NCBI RefSeq assembly: GCF_014695775.1
Contig: NZ_JACJOX010000032.1
Location: 1 to 41,430, forward strand
Source of the DNA: Leptolyngbya sp. FACHB-60
Lineage (GTDB): Bacteria > Cyanobacteriota > Cyanobacteriia > Phormidesmidales > Phormidesmidaceae
Length of the DNA: 41,430 nucleotides
Direction of reading: 5' to 3'
Numbering within the stretch: the first letter of the stretch is position 1; every line of letters starts with the position of its first letter. The translations under genes and the position numbers were made by a program. The notes below the pieces were generated by a model. That model saw only the letters and a program-made list of their open reading frames with translations. It was not told the origin of the DNA and made no database searches. Of this stretch, positions 16,019 to 24,569 are shown piece by piece.

Positions 16019-17929
16019 GTGATTCTCGATCAACTTCCAGTATCCCGCGTGAACGCTCGTAGCACCGATGCTTTTGATATTCACAACAGTCGGTTTTGTG
16101 AGGGCAGCAATCCTTACCTGAATACGGCGGCGTTCGTCTTCGACTTTGCCCTCTCCGGCAACAGCGATCCGTTGCCATTGGAGGCCTATGTCGAGGCGGT
16201 GGGCGATCGCTACCCTCACCTCAAAGAGCATACCTACGATTCTTTTGCTCACCTCTTTGCCCAGGTGGCCGCAGAGGTCAACCGGCTCGATATCGGGCTA
16301 TATCTGCACCGCTGGAGCGTAACCCACCGAGGCGAGCGCTGCCGTATTGCCATCGAAGCCCTCCACGGCCGCACGACGCGATCGGTTGTCTACACCGTGT
16401 GGGACTGGTTTGAGGCCATCACCCAAGACCGTCAGTTTTATATCGAAGACCAGGTTGAAGTCTTTCAAAGGCTGTTTCGGCAGTCGGTCTACGGTGGCCC
16501 CACCGTCTATGCCCTCCTGCGCACCGCCCACGAAAAGGGAATTCCCGCATTTTATCTGTGGGATGAGGGACTGATGCAGTATGGCTATGGCAAAAAGCTG
16601 GTGCGCGGTGTGGCGACCACCTTTGATACCGATAGCCATTTAGACTCAGACTTTACGACCCGCAAAGACGACTGCAAAGCCTTTCTCAGCACCCTGGGTT
16701 TTCCCGTGCCCAACGGAGAAATTGTCGCCACCCGTAAGGAGGCCCTGGCCGCTGCCAACCGAGTGGGCTATCCCATTGCGGTGAAGCCGGTGACGGGGCA
16801 CAAGGGGGAAGGGGTAACCGCCGACGTGCGCGACGATGAAGAGCTAGAGGCCGCCTTCGATCGCGCCGTTGCGGCCATTTCTGAAGACCAGCCAGTAGAA
16901 GTCATTGTCGAGAAGAGTATTGCGGGCTCCGATTTTCGAATTTTGTGCGTCAACGGTCGATTTGTAGCCGCCATGGAGCGCCGACCTGCTTCTGTCACTG
17001 GGGATGGTGAATCCACCGTCAGCGAACTGATTCGCGACGCTAACCGAGCCGCCAACCGCAGCGACACCCCCATGTCTCCGCTGGGCAAGATCAAAACCGA
17101 CGGTGCCATGGAGATGTATCTGGCTGAGCAGGGGTTTAACCTAGAGAGCGTTTTGGAGGCCAATCAGACCGTTTATCTGCGCAAGGTAGCCAACCTCTCT
17201 GCTGGGGGAGTCAGCATCGACGCCACCCCCAACATTCACCCTGACAACGTGATTTTAGCCCAGGATATTGCTCAATACTTTCGCCTGACCTGTCTGGGCA
17301 TTGATGTGATTACCCGTGACCTGTCGCGATCGTGGAAGGACGGGAATTTTGGCATTCTTGAAATCAACTCTGCGCCGGGGATTTCGATGCACCTCAACCC
17401 CTCCGTGGGCGATCGCGTCGATGTCACCTCTCCCATTCTAGAAACCTTCTTTCCTGAAGACACCAACGTCCACATTCCCATCATCACGTTTAATCGGGTT
17501 TCAATGCGCGATTTGCAAGAGCTGATTGACCATCTCCTGTTGCAATATCCCAACTGGGTGATTGGTGCGGTGTGTCGAGAAGGCGTGCTCATTAACCGTT
17601 CTGAAAAGGCCTTGAGCCCCAACTACAACGTCAACGTGCGCAACCTGCTGCGCAATCCCAGACTCGACATGTTGATTGCAGAATATCGAGGCGAGATCTT
17701 TGAGCAGGACGGTGTGTTTTACTCGGGCAGCGATATGGTCGTCTTAGATAACCCTACCGAAACAGAGACCCTACTGACCCGCGATGTTTTGCCCCATTCA
17801 ACCGTTGTAATGCGCGAGGGCAACAATGTCTCGATTCGTCGCCAGGGGCTAATTGAGCAATACCGTTTGGGTGAATCAGAACCTTTTAGCCGCGTTTACC
17901 TAAAGGAGACGGGGACAATTTTGGCCTAA
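16019..17929 (+). CDS. cphA2: Cyanophycin synthetase 2-like protein (CphA N-domain + ATP-grasp + degenerate Mur domain)
   Basis: 636 residues from GTG at 16019, preceded by GGAGGAGAA at ideal spacing. A TTG four codons upstream would overlap that RBS. Order: N-terminal domain (~1-195), ATP-grasp (~205-470) with YPIAVKPVTGHKGEGVTADV, IVEKSIAGSDFRILCVNGRFVAAMERR, LRKVANLSAGGVSIDATPNIHP and FGILEINSAPGISMHL, then a ~150-residue remnant of a Mur-ligase domain. Full CphA has a GTNGKT P-loop there. Here the matching stretch from residue ~488 reads PIITFNRVSMRDLQ, so the second ATP site is gone and the last ~240 residues are absent. This is the architecture described for CphA2, which polymerises beta-aspartyl-arginine dipeptides. 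No cphA1 or cphB is in the window. Followed by a hairpin and repeat copy 2. Confidence 0.78.
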   Translation: MILDQLPVSRVNARSTDAFDIHNSRFCEGSNPYLNTAAFVFDFALSGNSDPLPLEAYVEAVGDRYPHLKEHTYDSFAHLFAQVAAEVNRLDIGLYLHRWSVTHRGERCRIAIEALHGRTTRSVVYTVWDWFEAITQDRQFYIEDQVEVFQRLFRQSVYGGPTVYALLRTAHEKGIPAFYLWDEGLMQYGYGKKLVRGVATTFDTDSHLDSDFTTRKDDCKAFLSTLGFPVPNGEIVATRKEALAAANRVGYPIAVKPVTGHKGEGVTADVRDDEELEAAFDRAVAAISEDQPVEVIVEKSIAGSDFRILCVNGRFVAAMERRPASVTGDGESTVSELIRDANRAANRSDTPMSPLGKIKTDGAMEMYLAEQGFNLESVLEANQTVYLRKVANLSAGGVSIDATPNIHPDNVILAQDIAQYFRLTCLGIDVITRDLSRSWKDGNFGILEINSAPGISMHLNPSVGDRVDVTSPILETFFPEDTNVHIPIITFNRVSMRDLQELIDHLLLQYPNWVIGAVCREGVLINRSEKALSPNYNVNVRNLLRNPRLDMLIAEYRGEIFEQDGVFYSGSDMVVLDNPTETETLLTRDVLPHSTVVMREGNNVSIRRQGLIEQYRLGESEPFSRVYLKETGTILA

Positions 17930-17946
17930 CGGTCAAACTCAGCAAT

Positions 17947-17995
17947 GCGCAACCGCTGATCACAGGACTTTTTGTCTGGGCATGAGCGGTTGCGC
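17947..17995 (+). terminator. Inverted repeat after cphA2-like gene
   Basis: Perfect 11-bp arms GCGCAACCGCT and AGCGGTTGCGC enclose 27 nt, starting 18 bp after the stop. No following U-tract, so termination is only likely by position. Confidence 0.45.
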
Positions 17996-18028
17996 CTGCC
18001 TTACAGGTTTTAGTTTCAAGTCAGCCTG

Positions 18029-18134
18029 GTAGTCTGCCAAGCCGAAGGTGACAGATTATTGGGGTATAAGGTCTCAGGTTCATGACCTGCCTTGCACCCA
18101 AAACCTTAAACCTTATACCCTAGGTTGCTAGAGC
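18029..18134 (+). repeat. Dispersed hairpin repeat, copy 2
   Basis: Head GTAGTCTGCCAAGCCGAAG then GTGACAG; tail CCTAGGTTGCTAGAGC. The tail matches copy 3 (CCTAGGCTATTAGAGC). Hairpin arms GGGTATAAGGT and ACCTTATACCC are perfect; inside lies a smaller CAGGT/ACCTG pair. It sits between the convergent cphA2-like and hydrolase genes. Confidence 0.8.
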
Positions 18135-18228
18135 TTGTCACAATCGACCCAAGTACTAGGAGTGTTAGTAGCCCTAGAAAGCTGTGTTTTCAACGAGAAC
18201 TTAAGCGTCGTTCTGGTGCAGCAAAGTT

Positions 18229-18235
18229 GTTATGC
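18229..18235 (-). other. Possible half-attC (orphan R'' core) beyond hydrolase gene
   Basis: On the minus strand GCATAACAACTTTGCTGCACC follows the hydrolase stop by 8 bp. The GCATAACAAC start equals that of sites A and B. No matching L'/R' half was found before repeat copy 2, so it would be a truncated site. Confidence 0.3.
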
Positions 18236-18243
18236 GGTTTGGT

Positions 18244-19356
18244 TCATTTTGATTTCAAGCAAGCAGTACTAAATGCCCGAACAACGTCTGCAAACTGTTG
18301 ATTGCGCTCCATTAGGGCCATGTGCCCTCCTGGCGACAATACGCTCAATTCTGCTCGGGGTACTTTCACACTCATATGTTTGCTGGCGAAAGGTTTGGTA
18401 GCAATATCGGACTTGCCAACCACAACAAGTGTGGGAACAGAAATTTTAGGTAACGTTGCTGTCTCATCAAACCTGAACATCGCTAAGACGCCTCGGGCCA
18501 AAACTCCTGGCGGTGGCTTGATACCAATTAAGCTAGAAAAATTAAGCTGCCCTCGAGTTTCTGTGCCAGTAAAGCCAGATATTTTAGTTGTGAGCAACAC
18601 CGAACCATTCAAATAGCTTAACCAGCTGGTGAGCCATAGCAGAGGGGAAAACGCGATCGCCAAGTGCAGCAGCGGCTCTAACAGAGGTTTTTGCAGCGCC
18701 ATTAGCAGTTTGCTGAAAGTAGTAGTTTTAAGCGGATTAGTATAGGTGCTATCAACAAGAATTAAGCCCGCAACCTGCTGCTCCAGGCGTTTTGGAAACA
18801 GGCGACTAAAAGTCAGCAGGATCATACCCCCCATGCTGTGCCCCACTAAAATGGCCGGCTGATCGTCTACTAAGGCCAACACTGCCTCCAGGTCACGGGC
18901 ATACTTTTCTAGGGAATAGTCTCGGTTCTTCGGCTTTTGGGATTTTCCTAAGCCTGGTAGATCCCAAACAACTACGCGAAACTGATCGGCAAGCTGCTTC
19001 TTGGCGTAATACCAGGCTGTGCTGTCGGGTCCCCAACCGTGGGTCAAGATTAGGGTTGGAGCGCGATCGGGTCCATAAAACTCGACTTCAATTTCGCTAC
19101 CATCTGGTCGAACTAAACGCTGCACCCGTTTGCTGCGAAGCGGTGTAGGTTCATCCTTTCCACGACGATGTATTAGCAGAGTGGGTAGAAATCCTAAAAA
19201 TGACCACAGCAATAATCCTATGCCCAGATATAGCCAGCGATCGCTAACCAAATCGCCTTCATACCATTGATAGAGAATGTAAGATCCGCCGCCAAGAAGG
19301 GCAACTACTCCCAAATTAGACAACAGACGCAACAAAAAATCGAGGGGCATGAACAT
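18244..19356 (-). CDS. Membrane-anchored alpha/beta hydrolase
   Basis: 370 residues from the ATG at 19356, which has AGAAGG 12 bases upstream. The frame opens at a TTG 13 codons earlier, but that would place the RBS inside the gene. Two hydrophobic spans at the N-terminus (FLLRLLSNLGVVALLGGGSYI and LYLGIGLLLWSFLGFLPTLLI) are followed by a hydrolase domain: oxyanion LILTHGWGPDSTAWYY, nucleophile elbow LVGHSMGGMILL, acid in VVVGKSDIATKP and final His in LSPGGHMALMERN. The substrate is unknown. The catalytic domain may face either side of the membrane. The possible half-attC beyond its stop raises the chance that it too arrived as a cassette. Confidence 0.82.
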   Translation of the reverse strand: MFMPLDFLLRLLSNLGVVALLGGGSYILYQWYEGDLVSDRWLYLGIGLLLWSFLGFLPTLLIHRRGKDEPTPLRSKRVQRLVRPDGSEIEVEFYGPDRAPTLILTHGWGPDSTAWYYAKKQLADQFRVVVWDLPGLGKSQKPKNRDYSLEKYARDLEAVLALVDDQPAILVGHSMGGMILLTFSRLFPKRLEQQVAGLILVDSTYTNPLKTTTFSKLLMALQKPLLEPLLHLAIAFSPLLWLTSWLSYLNGSVLLTTKISGFTGTETRGQLNFSSLIGIKPPPGVLARGVLAMFRFDETATLPKISVPTLVVVGKSDIATKPFASKHMSVKVPRAELSVLSPGGHMALMERNQQFADVVRAFSTACLKSK

Positions 19357-19440
19357 GACAGAGTTCAACCTTCTGAAGGAATGTAATGTATCCAAGATTA
19401 CAGGAAAGATCTAAACAGGCACAAGCCCCTGAGGCTAGAA

Positions 19441-19644
19441 ATGAAACTTTCTAGGTTGGGAATTACTCTGGTTTTAACCTCAAAACCAAAAAAGTCTCCT
19501 ATCCATTACGATTCGCGAATTCATTTTGGTTTATACAACCTGCAAGGTGTTTGTGCGCTAAGAAAGTCGTTTTTATCGGATGAAGTAACAATGCCGTTTG
19601 GGTGGCACAAAATCCTTTATTCACCTTTATCTGAAGGAGATTAA
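19441..19644 (+). CDS. Small ORF candidate with RBS and downstream terminator
   Basis: 67 residues, ATG preceded by GAGG at 6-7 bases. The stop is 36 bp before a good terminator hairpin with a T-run. No similarity recognised, one weak hydrophobic stretch at the N-terminus. The terminator implies that something is transcribed here: this ORF or a small RNA. Confidence 0.3.
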   Translation: MKLSRLGITLVLTSKPKKSPIHYDSRIHFGLYNLQGVCALRKSFLSDEVTMPFGWHKILYSPLSEGD

Positions 19645-19679
19645 AAAATCTTGGTTTAATGGTGAAATTGCCCAACCCT

Positions 19680-19728
19680 AGGGCCAGACTCCATCATTAG
19701 AAAGATGCTGCCTGGCCCTGGTTTTTCT
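19680..19728 (+). terminator. Rho-independent terminator
   Basis: Arms AGGGCCAG (19680-19687) and CTGGCCCT (19712-19719), perfect 8 bp, followed by GGTTTTTCTT. Points in the plus direction. The only plus-strand candidate upstream is the small ORF at 19441 or an unannotated RNA. Confidence 0.65.
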
Positions 19729-19860
19729 TAGGATGCAGTTGTTAAAGCATTTGGCCAAGTACTGTCAGGGCCGCCCAGTCGCGCGCAACCAGAGTCACCG
19801 CTGCGGCCTTAAACACTTGCACCTACCGCCGAATCTAGCTCAAACCGCAATCATAAAATT

Positions 19861-20202
19861 ATGACTGATACAACTGTCATCAAAGTCACCTCCGAAACAG
19901 CACCGATCGGTGCCATGGGGCAAAAGCATCTGGCCCTCAGCAAAAAACTGGCGATGCGCCTGTGGGAGAATGAGCAGCCCGGTGAGGCCAAACCCGAGAC
20001 CCAGCGGCCCTACGAGGCGATCGGCTACGTTATTAGCGGGCGGGCGGAGCTACAGATCGAAGGTCAAACCGTCGTGCTAGAACCCGGCAACTCCTGGGTT
20101 GTCCCCGAGGGGGCATCGCACACTTACAAAATTTTGGAACCTTTCACCGCTGTTGAAGTGACTACGCCTCCAGCTGTGATGCATGATCGCGATCGCGCCT
20201 AA
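19861..20202 (+). CDS. Single-domain cupin protein
   Basis: 113 residues, ATG start. Cupin motif 1 region YEAIGYVISGRAELQIEGQTVVLEPGNSW and motif 2 region VPEGASHTYKILEPFTAVEV give one beta-barrel. Only one obvious metal-ligand His (ASH) is seen. The usual His-x-His of motif 1 is replaced (YEAIGYV), so metal binding and catalysis are doubtful. A binding or sensor role is possible. It is preceded by about 130 bp without genes after the terminator and is not clearly in an operon. Confidence 0.78.
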   Translation: MTDTTVIKVTSETAPIGAMGQKHLALSKKLAMRLWENEQPGEAKPETQRPYEAIGYVISGRAELQIEGQTVVLEPGNSWVVPEGASHTYKILEPFTAVEVTTPPAVMHDRDRA

Positions 20203-20412
20203 GCACTTTTCCACGGTTTATCCAAGAAATGTCTTGAAGGTTTGTTCCTGAGTGCAGCTACAGAGCGAGAATGGGCATGAACCCAAGAGCCTGGAGCAAG
20301 AGTAGTGCCTGTGCTACGATTGTTGGCCGTTCATCTTAGGCTGCGATTCCCGTAGGGATACTTGTTTGGAGTCGATGCTCGAACGTTTCGTGAATCGCTC
20401 GGAGCTCCTGAG

Positions 20413-20700
20413 ATGCCCCTACCTGTCATTGTCAACGGTGTTGTGTGCGTGGCGGGAACCCTCCTTGGCATTCTGTTTGCTGGGGCGAGCCTAATTAGCA
20501 TCGCGAACATGAAGGTGCCCTGGGTTGAGTTACTCATAGTCGCCGCGCTGCTAGTTCCCGTCATGTTTGTCGTGTCGGGGGTCGGCGTGGCAATAGCGTA
20601 CGGCCGGATGCCGCTAAGGGTTGTCTACGGCCTAGTCGCATTACCGTGGTTCTACGGCACAGGCTTTGCGCTACTAATGCTCCGCTCTTTCGAGGGGTGA
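20413..20700 (+). CDS. Small three-span membrane protein, unknown
   Basis: 95 residues from the ATG chosen because GGAG lies 8 bases ahead. A TTG 17 codons upstream is the only earlier start. Three hydrophobic segments: VIVNGVVCVAGTLLGILFAGA, LLIVAALLVPVMFVVSGVGVAI and VVYGLVALPWFYGTGFALLML. No family recognised. No HIP1 octamer within the gene. Followed by a perfect 30-bp palindrome. Confidence 0.55.
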   Translation: MPLPVIVNGVVCVAGTLLGILFAGASLISIANMKVPWVELLIVAALLVPVMFVVSGVGVAIAYGRMPLRVVYGLVALPWFYGTGFALLMLRSFEG

Positions 20701-20780
20701 TGCCCTCGCTTCAAACTTCACGATTTAATCTCACTGCCAACGCCTTCGTTGGGGTGTTGCTGAACGGTAGCTTGAATTTG

Positions 20781-20810
20781 GGCATGGGCAAACGGCCGTT
20801 TGCCCATGCC
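20781..20810. terminator. Perfect 30-bp palindrome, possible terminator
   Basis: GGCATGGGCAAACGG is followed at once by its exact reverse complement, with no spacer. In the plus direction GGATTTTTGATTT lies about 10 bp later. It separates the small membrane gene from the convergent hpnH gene. Confidence 0.6.
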
Positions 20811-20873
20811 GGAGACGTTGGATTTTTGATTTATATCTATCTCCAGCCATCCCAGTGTTGACAAGGGGATTGG

Positions 20874-21884
20874 CTAAAAGAGGCTGCCCATGGCGCGCAA
20901 CATATTCTGCGGTTGCATGGCCGCTTCTGCCGCCGTCGGCTCATAGCCGCAGTGCACCATGCAGTCGGCACATTCGGGGTTGCCGCTCTTGTGGCCGTAC
21001 TTCTCCCAGTCGGTATTGTCGAGGAGCTCTTGAAAGGTTTCGTAATGGCCTTCGTTCAGCAAGTAGCAGGGTTTTTGCCAACCCAGCACGCTGTAGCTAG
21101 GGCTGCCCCAGGGGGTGCAGTCGTAGTCTTTTTGCCCTGTCAAGAAGTCTAAGAAGAGCGGGTTGTGGTTAAATTCCCACTTTTTTTTGCCCGCCGTAAA
21201 CGGGGCCAAAATTTCTCGAAACAGCGCCTTGGTTTGGTCACGCTTGAGGAAGTGCTCCTGATTGGGGGCCCAATCATAGCTGTAGCCCGGCGACACCATC
21301 ATGCCGTCTACTTTCAGCTCGGTGAGATAGTCAAACAGAGACTGGATTTCCTCGGGATCAGTGCCCTCAAACACGGTGGTGTTGGTGGTGACGCGGAAGC
21401 CGCGTGCCTTGGCGGCCCGAATGGCGCTGATCGCAATATCAAAGACGCCATTGCGATCGACGCAGCGATCGTGTAGGTCCTTCATGCCGTCGAGGTGGAC
21501 GCTAAACGAGAGGTAGGGCGATGGCGTAAACTTGTCAAGACTTTTTTCGAGCAGCAGGCCGTTGGTGCAGAGGTAGACAAATTTTTTGCGCGCTACTAGG
21601 CCCTGCACAATCTCGTCAATCTGAGGGTGCAGCAGCGGTTCCCCACCGGGGATCGAAACCACCGGGGCACCGCATTCTTCCGCCGCCGCAAAGCAGTCTT
21701 CGGGCGACAGGTTCTGCTTCAAAATTTCTTTGGGATGCTGAATTTTGCCGCAGCCTGAGCAGGCCAGGTTGCAGCGAAACAGCGGTTCTAGCATCAGTAC
21801 CAGGGGATACTGCTTGCGGCCTCTGAGGCGCTGAGTGACTAAATATTGCCCCACGCCCAGGGCCTGCTGCAGACTGATTGCCAT
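20874..21884 (-). CDS. hpnH: Adenosylhopane synthase, radical SAM
   Basis: 336 residues, the normal HpnH length. The radical-SAM cluster ligands are Cys38, Cys42 and Cys45 in [12 protein letters not shown]. The glycine-rich SAM segment is [11 protein letters not shown], and a Cys-rich C-terminal part ([17 protein letters not shown]) is typical of the HpnH family. Known role: addition of a 5'-deoxyadenosyl group to diploptene, giving adenosylhopane, the first step towards C35 bacteriohopanepolyols. Divergent from the squalene-synthase-like gene across about 400 bp, which probably holds promoters for both. ATG start. Confidence 0.93.
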   Translation of the reverse strand: MAISLQQALGVGQYLVTQRLRGRKQYPLVLMLEPLFRCNLACSGCGKIQHPKEILKQNLSPEDCFAAAEECGAPVVSIPGGEPLLHPQIDEIVQGLVARKKFVYLCTNGLLLEKSLDKFTPSPYLSFSVHLDGMKDLHDRCVDRNGVFDIAISAIRAAKARGFRVTTNTTVFEGTDPEEIQSLFDYLTELKVDGMMVSPGYSYDWAPNQEHFLKRDQTKALFREILAPFTAGKKKWEFNHNPLFLDFLTGQKDYDCTPWGSPSYSVLGWQKPCYLLNEGHYETFQELLDNTDWEKYGHKSGNPECADCMVHCGYEPTAAEAAMQPQNMLRAMGSLF

Positions 21885-22292
21885 TTCTCTTCACTCCTCG
21901 GTTGGGGAGGATCCGAAAGCAGAGCCGCTGACTTGGGCAGGTTCGTGCCTGGCCGCCGCTGTTGCCTATGATTCGAACCCTGATCATGAATACCCAACTA
22001 CCGTAATTCATTTTGGCAAAAACGGTCGTCTCCACCTAGCCATAGGCCTCTCGACGCCGAGCGTTGGCGCTGTTTGCAGCCTTGCCCCCGCTGCCGGCAG
22101 GGTCTGACGTTGATAAGATGCGTTTGCCCATGCATCTGCTACTGGCTAAGGGCAGTTCACAGATGCCTCAGGTATTGGTAATCTCAGATACCGTCTATCC
22201 GAATCTATTCACCGTTAATGCTCTATTAATGCTTATTGGATGAAATTCAACCAATATGGTTGAAAACTCAAGTAGTGTGAGGAGATTGCTCA
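21885..22292. promoter_or_regulatory. Divergent intergenic region hpnH / squalene-synthase-like gene
   Basis: About 400 bp between the two divergent starts, expected to hold both promoters. An AT-rich stretch with GTGAGGAGATTGCTC and the ATG marks the plus-strand leader, with an RBS GGAG about 9 bp from the start. No specific operator could be assigned. Confidence 0.4.
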
Positions 22293-23138
22293 ATGCCGTC
22301 TATTAAATCTGCGTTGGACTTGCTGAGGGAGACCAGCCGAACATTCTTTATCCCGATCAGCTTACTCCCTCCTGGGCTTCAGGAAGCGGTGGCATCTGCG
22401 TACCTGTGCATGCGGGCGATCGACCAGATTGAAGACCATCCGACTCTAGACGGCAGCACCAAAATCAGTCTGCTGCGCCAAATTAGCCTCAACCTGCAAG
22501 CGGGCACAGAATCCTCAGCGGTAGCAGATTTTGCAACCGGGCTAGAAGGTCATAGCGAACAGCTCGAAGAAGTAACCCTGCGCATTGGCGAATGGGCCTT
22601 GCTGGCCCCCGATACGATCGCCCCCCGGATCTGGGATGCCACAGCCGCCATGGCCGATCGCATGGCCTACTGGGCCGAGCAAAACTGGCGGATCAAAACC
22701 GAAGCCGATCTCGATCGCTACACCTTTAGCGTGGCTGGGGCCGTGGGGCTGATGCTGTCTGACCTCTGGGCCTGGTATGACGGCACTGAAACCAGCCGGA
22801 TGGAGGCGATCGGCTTTGGGCGCGGCCTGCAATCGGTTAATATTTTGCGCAATCACTTGGAAGATAAAGATCGCGGCGTAGACTTTTTCCCGGAGGGCTG
22901 GACGGCGGACGACATGCAGCGCTACGCCCGCCGCAACCTCAAAATGGCCGATGCCTATACCCAAGCTCTGCCCACAGGGCCAGCCCTGCTGTTTTGCCGC
23001 ATTCCCCTAGCCTTGGCTACGGCCACCATCGATGCTTTGGCCCAGGGCCGCGAGAAGCTCAGCCGGGCCGATGTGATGGCGATCGTGACGCCGCTGCTCG
23101 GCGTTGGCAAATCGATCGAACTTATGACTAAAGTCTAG
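22293..23138 (+). CDS. Squalene/phytoene synthase family protein, probable squalene synthase
   Basis: 281 residues. Expected role: head-to-head joining of two farnesyl diphosphates. First Asp-rich motif DQIED at residues 44-48. The second, usually DxxED (DYLED in eukaryotic squalene synthases), reads NHLED at 187-191: its first Asp is Asn (codon AAT at 22851). The following DKDRGVDFFPEGW keeps the family pattern. Whether the enzyme makes squalene, stops at presqualene diphosphate, or acts otherwise is therefore open. No HpnE-type oxidoreductase lies in the window. First gene of a three-gene run with hpnO and the sulfotransferase (34-bp and 8-bp gaps). Confidence 0.82.
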   Translation: MPSIKSALDLLRETSRTFFIPISLLPPGLQEAVASAYLCMRAIDQIEDHPTLDGSTKISLLRQISLNLQAGTESSAVADFATGLEGHSEQLEEVTLRIGEWALLAPDTIAPRIWDATAAMADRMAYWAEQNWRIKTEADLDRYTFSVAGAVGLMLSDLWAWYDGTETSRMEAIGFGRGLQSVNILRNHLEDKDRGVDFFPEGWTADDMQRYARRNLKMADAYTQALPTGPALLFCRIPLALATATIDALAQGREKLSRADVMAIVTPLLGVGKSIELMTKV

Positions 23139-23172
23139 TTAGACCGGTTGCCCCTCTTTACCCCGCTAGTGA

Positions 23173-24561
23173 ATGAACATTCTGGATCGCATCGCCGAGC
23201 GGCAGCGAGACAATTTCTCGCTGCACGCGCAGTACCTCAACCCGCAAATGGTCAACGTACTCAAGACGATCGGGTTCGATCGCCACTATGTGCGTGCGGA
23301 GGGGCCCTATCTGTTTGACGACCAGGGCGATCGCTACCTCGACCTGCTCAGCGGGTTTGGCGTCTTTGCCCTGGGGCGCAACCATCCCAAAGTCGTGCAG
23401 GCCTTGCAGGAGGTGCTGAGCGCCGAACTGCCCAACCTGGTACAAATGGATGTTTCGATTCTGTCGGGGCTGCTGGCCGAGCGGCTTCAGCAGATCACGC
23501 CGCCGGGGTTAGACCGCATCTTTTTTGCCAACTCGGGCACCGAGAGCGTTGAGGCGGCGATTAAGTTCAGCCGCCACGCCACCGGGCGCAGCAAAATTGT
23601 CTACTGCGCTGGCGGCTACCACGGCCTCACCATGGGCTCTCTGTCGGCCACCGGTGATCCCCACTTCAGGGCGGGCTTTGGCCCTTTTTTGCCCGACTTC
23701 ATCGAAATTCCGTTTGGGGACCTGGCCGCGCTGGAGCGAGCCCTGTCGCGCCACGACGTAGCCGCCTTTATCACTGAGCCCATTCAAGGCCACGGGGTGT
23801 GGATTCCGAAGGCCGATTACTTACCAGGGGCGGCGGCGCTCTGCCGTAAATACGGCAGCCTGTTCATTGCCGATGAGGTGCAGACCGGGCTAGGCCGCAC
23901 GGGCAAATGGTGGGCGGTCGACCACTTTGGCGTCGAGCCCGATTTGCTCTGCATGGCCAAGGCCCTGTCGGGCGGGTTTGTGCCCGTGGGGGCCGTAGCC
24001 TGTCGGTCGTGGATCTTCGAAAAAGTGTTCAACCGCATGGATCGGGCCGTGGTCCATGGCAGCACCTTTGGCAAAAACAACCTGGCCATGGCTGCCGGTT
24101 TGGCCACCTTGGATGTGCTCGAGACCGAGGGCTGGATTGACCACGCGGCTCAGATGGGGCGGCAAATTGTGGCCGACTTGCAGCCCCTGGTCAGCCAGTA
24201 CGACTGCCTTAAGGCGGTGCGGGGCCTGGGTATGATGATGGCGCTGGAGTTTGGCGAACCTAAGAGCCTGACCTTAAAGGTGCCGTGGAAGATGCTAGAA
24301 ACCGCCAACCGGGGCTTATTTTCTCAAATCATCACGGTGCCGCTGTTTACCCGCCACCGAATTTTGTCTCAGGTGGCGGGCTACGGCATGAACGTGGTCA
24401 AGTTTATTCCGCCCTTGACCCTGCAAGATAGCGATCGCCGCTGGATTGTTGAGGCCGTCACCGACGTAGTGGCCGACGCCCACCGGGTGCCGGGGGCCGC
24501 CTGGGAATTTGGCAAGACCCTGGCCACCCAGGCGATGAAAACCAAAGCCGGAGCCCGGTAG
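23173..24561 (+). CDS. hpnO: Class III PLP aminotransferase, HpnO-like (aminobacteriohopanetriol formation)
   Basis: 462 residues. PLP lysine Lys263 in CMAKALSGGFVPVGA, cofactor Asp in FIADEVQTGLGRTG, phosphate-cup residues in NSGTESVEAAIKFSR. The hopanoid-associated branch is suggested by the locus and by the N-terminal LHAQYLNPQMVNVLKTIGFD region, not proven. HpnO is known to convert a ribosylhopane-derived C35 aldehyde to aminobacteriohopanetriol. It lies 34 bp after the squalene-synthase-like gene and 8 bp before the sulfotransferase, so the three are probably one transcript. ATG start without a strong RBS. Confidence 0.82.
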   Translation: MNILDRIAERQRDNFSLHAQYLNPQMVNVLKTIGFDRHYVRAEGPYLFDDQGDRYLDLLSGFGVFALGRNHPKVVQALQEVLSAELPNLVQMDVSILSGLLAERLQQITPPGLDRIFFANSGTESVEAAIKFSRHATGRSKIVYCAGGYHGLTMGSLSATGDPHFRAGFGPFLPDFIEIPFGDLAALERALSRHDVAAFITEPIQGHGVWIPKADYLPGAAALCRKYGSLFIADEVQTGLGRTGKWWAVDHFGVEPDLLCMAKALSGGFVPVGAVACRSWIFEKVFNRMDRAVVHGSTFGKNNLAMAAGLATLDVLETEGWIDHAAQMGRQIVADLQPLVSQYDCLKAVRGLGMMMALEFGEPKSLTLKVPWKMLETANRGLFSQIITVPLFTRHRILSQVAGYGMNVVKFIPPLTLQDSDRRWIVEAVTDVVADAHRVPGAAWEFGKTLATQAMKTKAGAR

Positions 24562-24569
24562 CCCCAGCT

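Noticed and set aside
20701..20780. attC-like site after the small membrane protein (GCCAACGCC and GTTGGGG)
   Set aside because: The two words form only a tight 6-bp hairpin; no paired 7-bp cores with consensus AAC/GTT and no L-box pairing were found.
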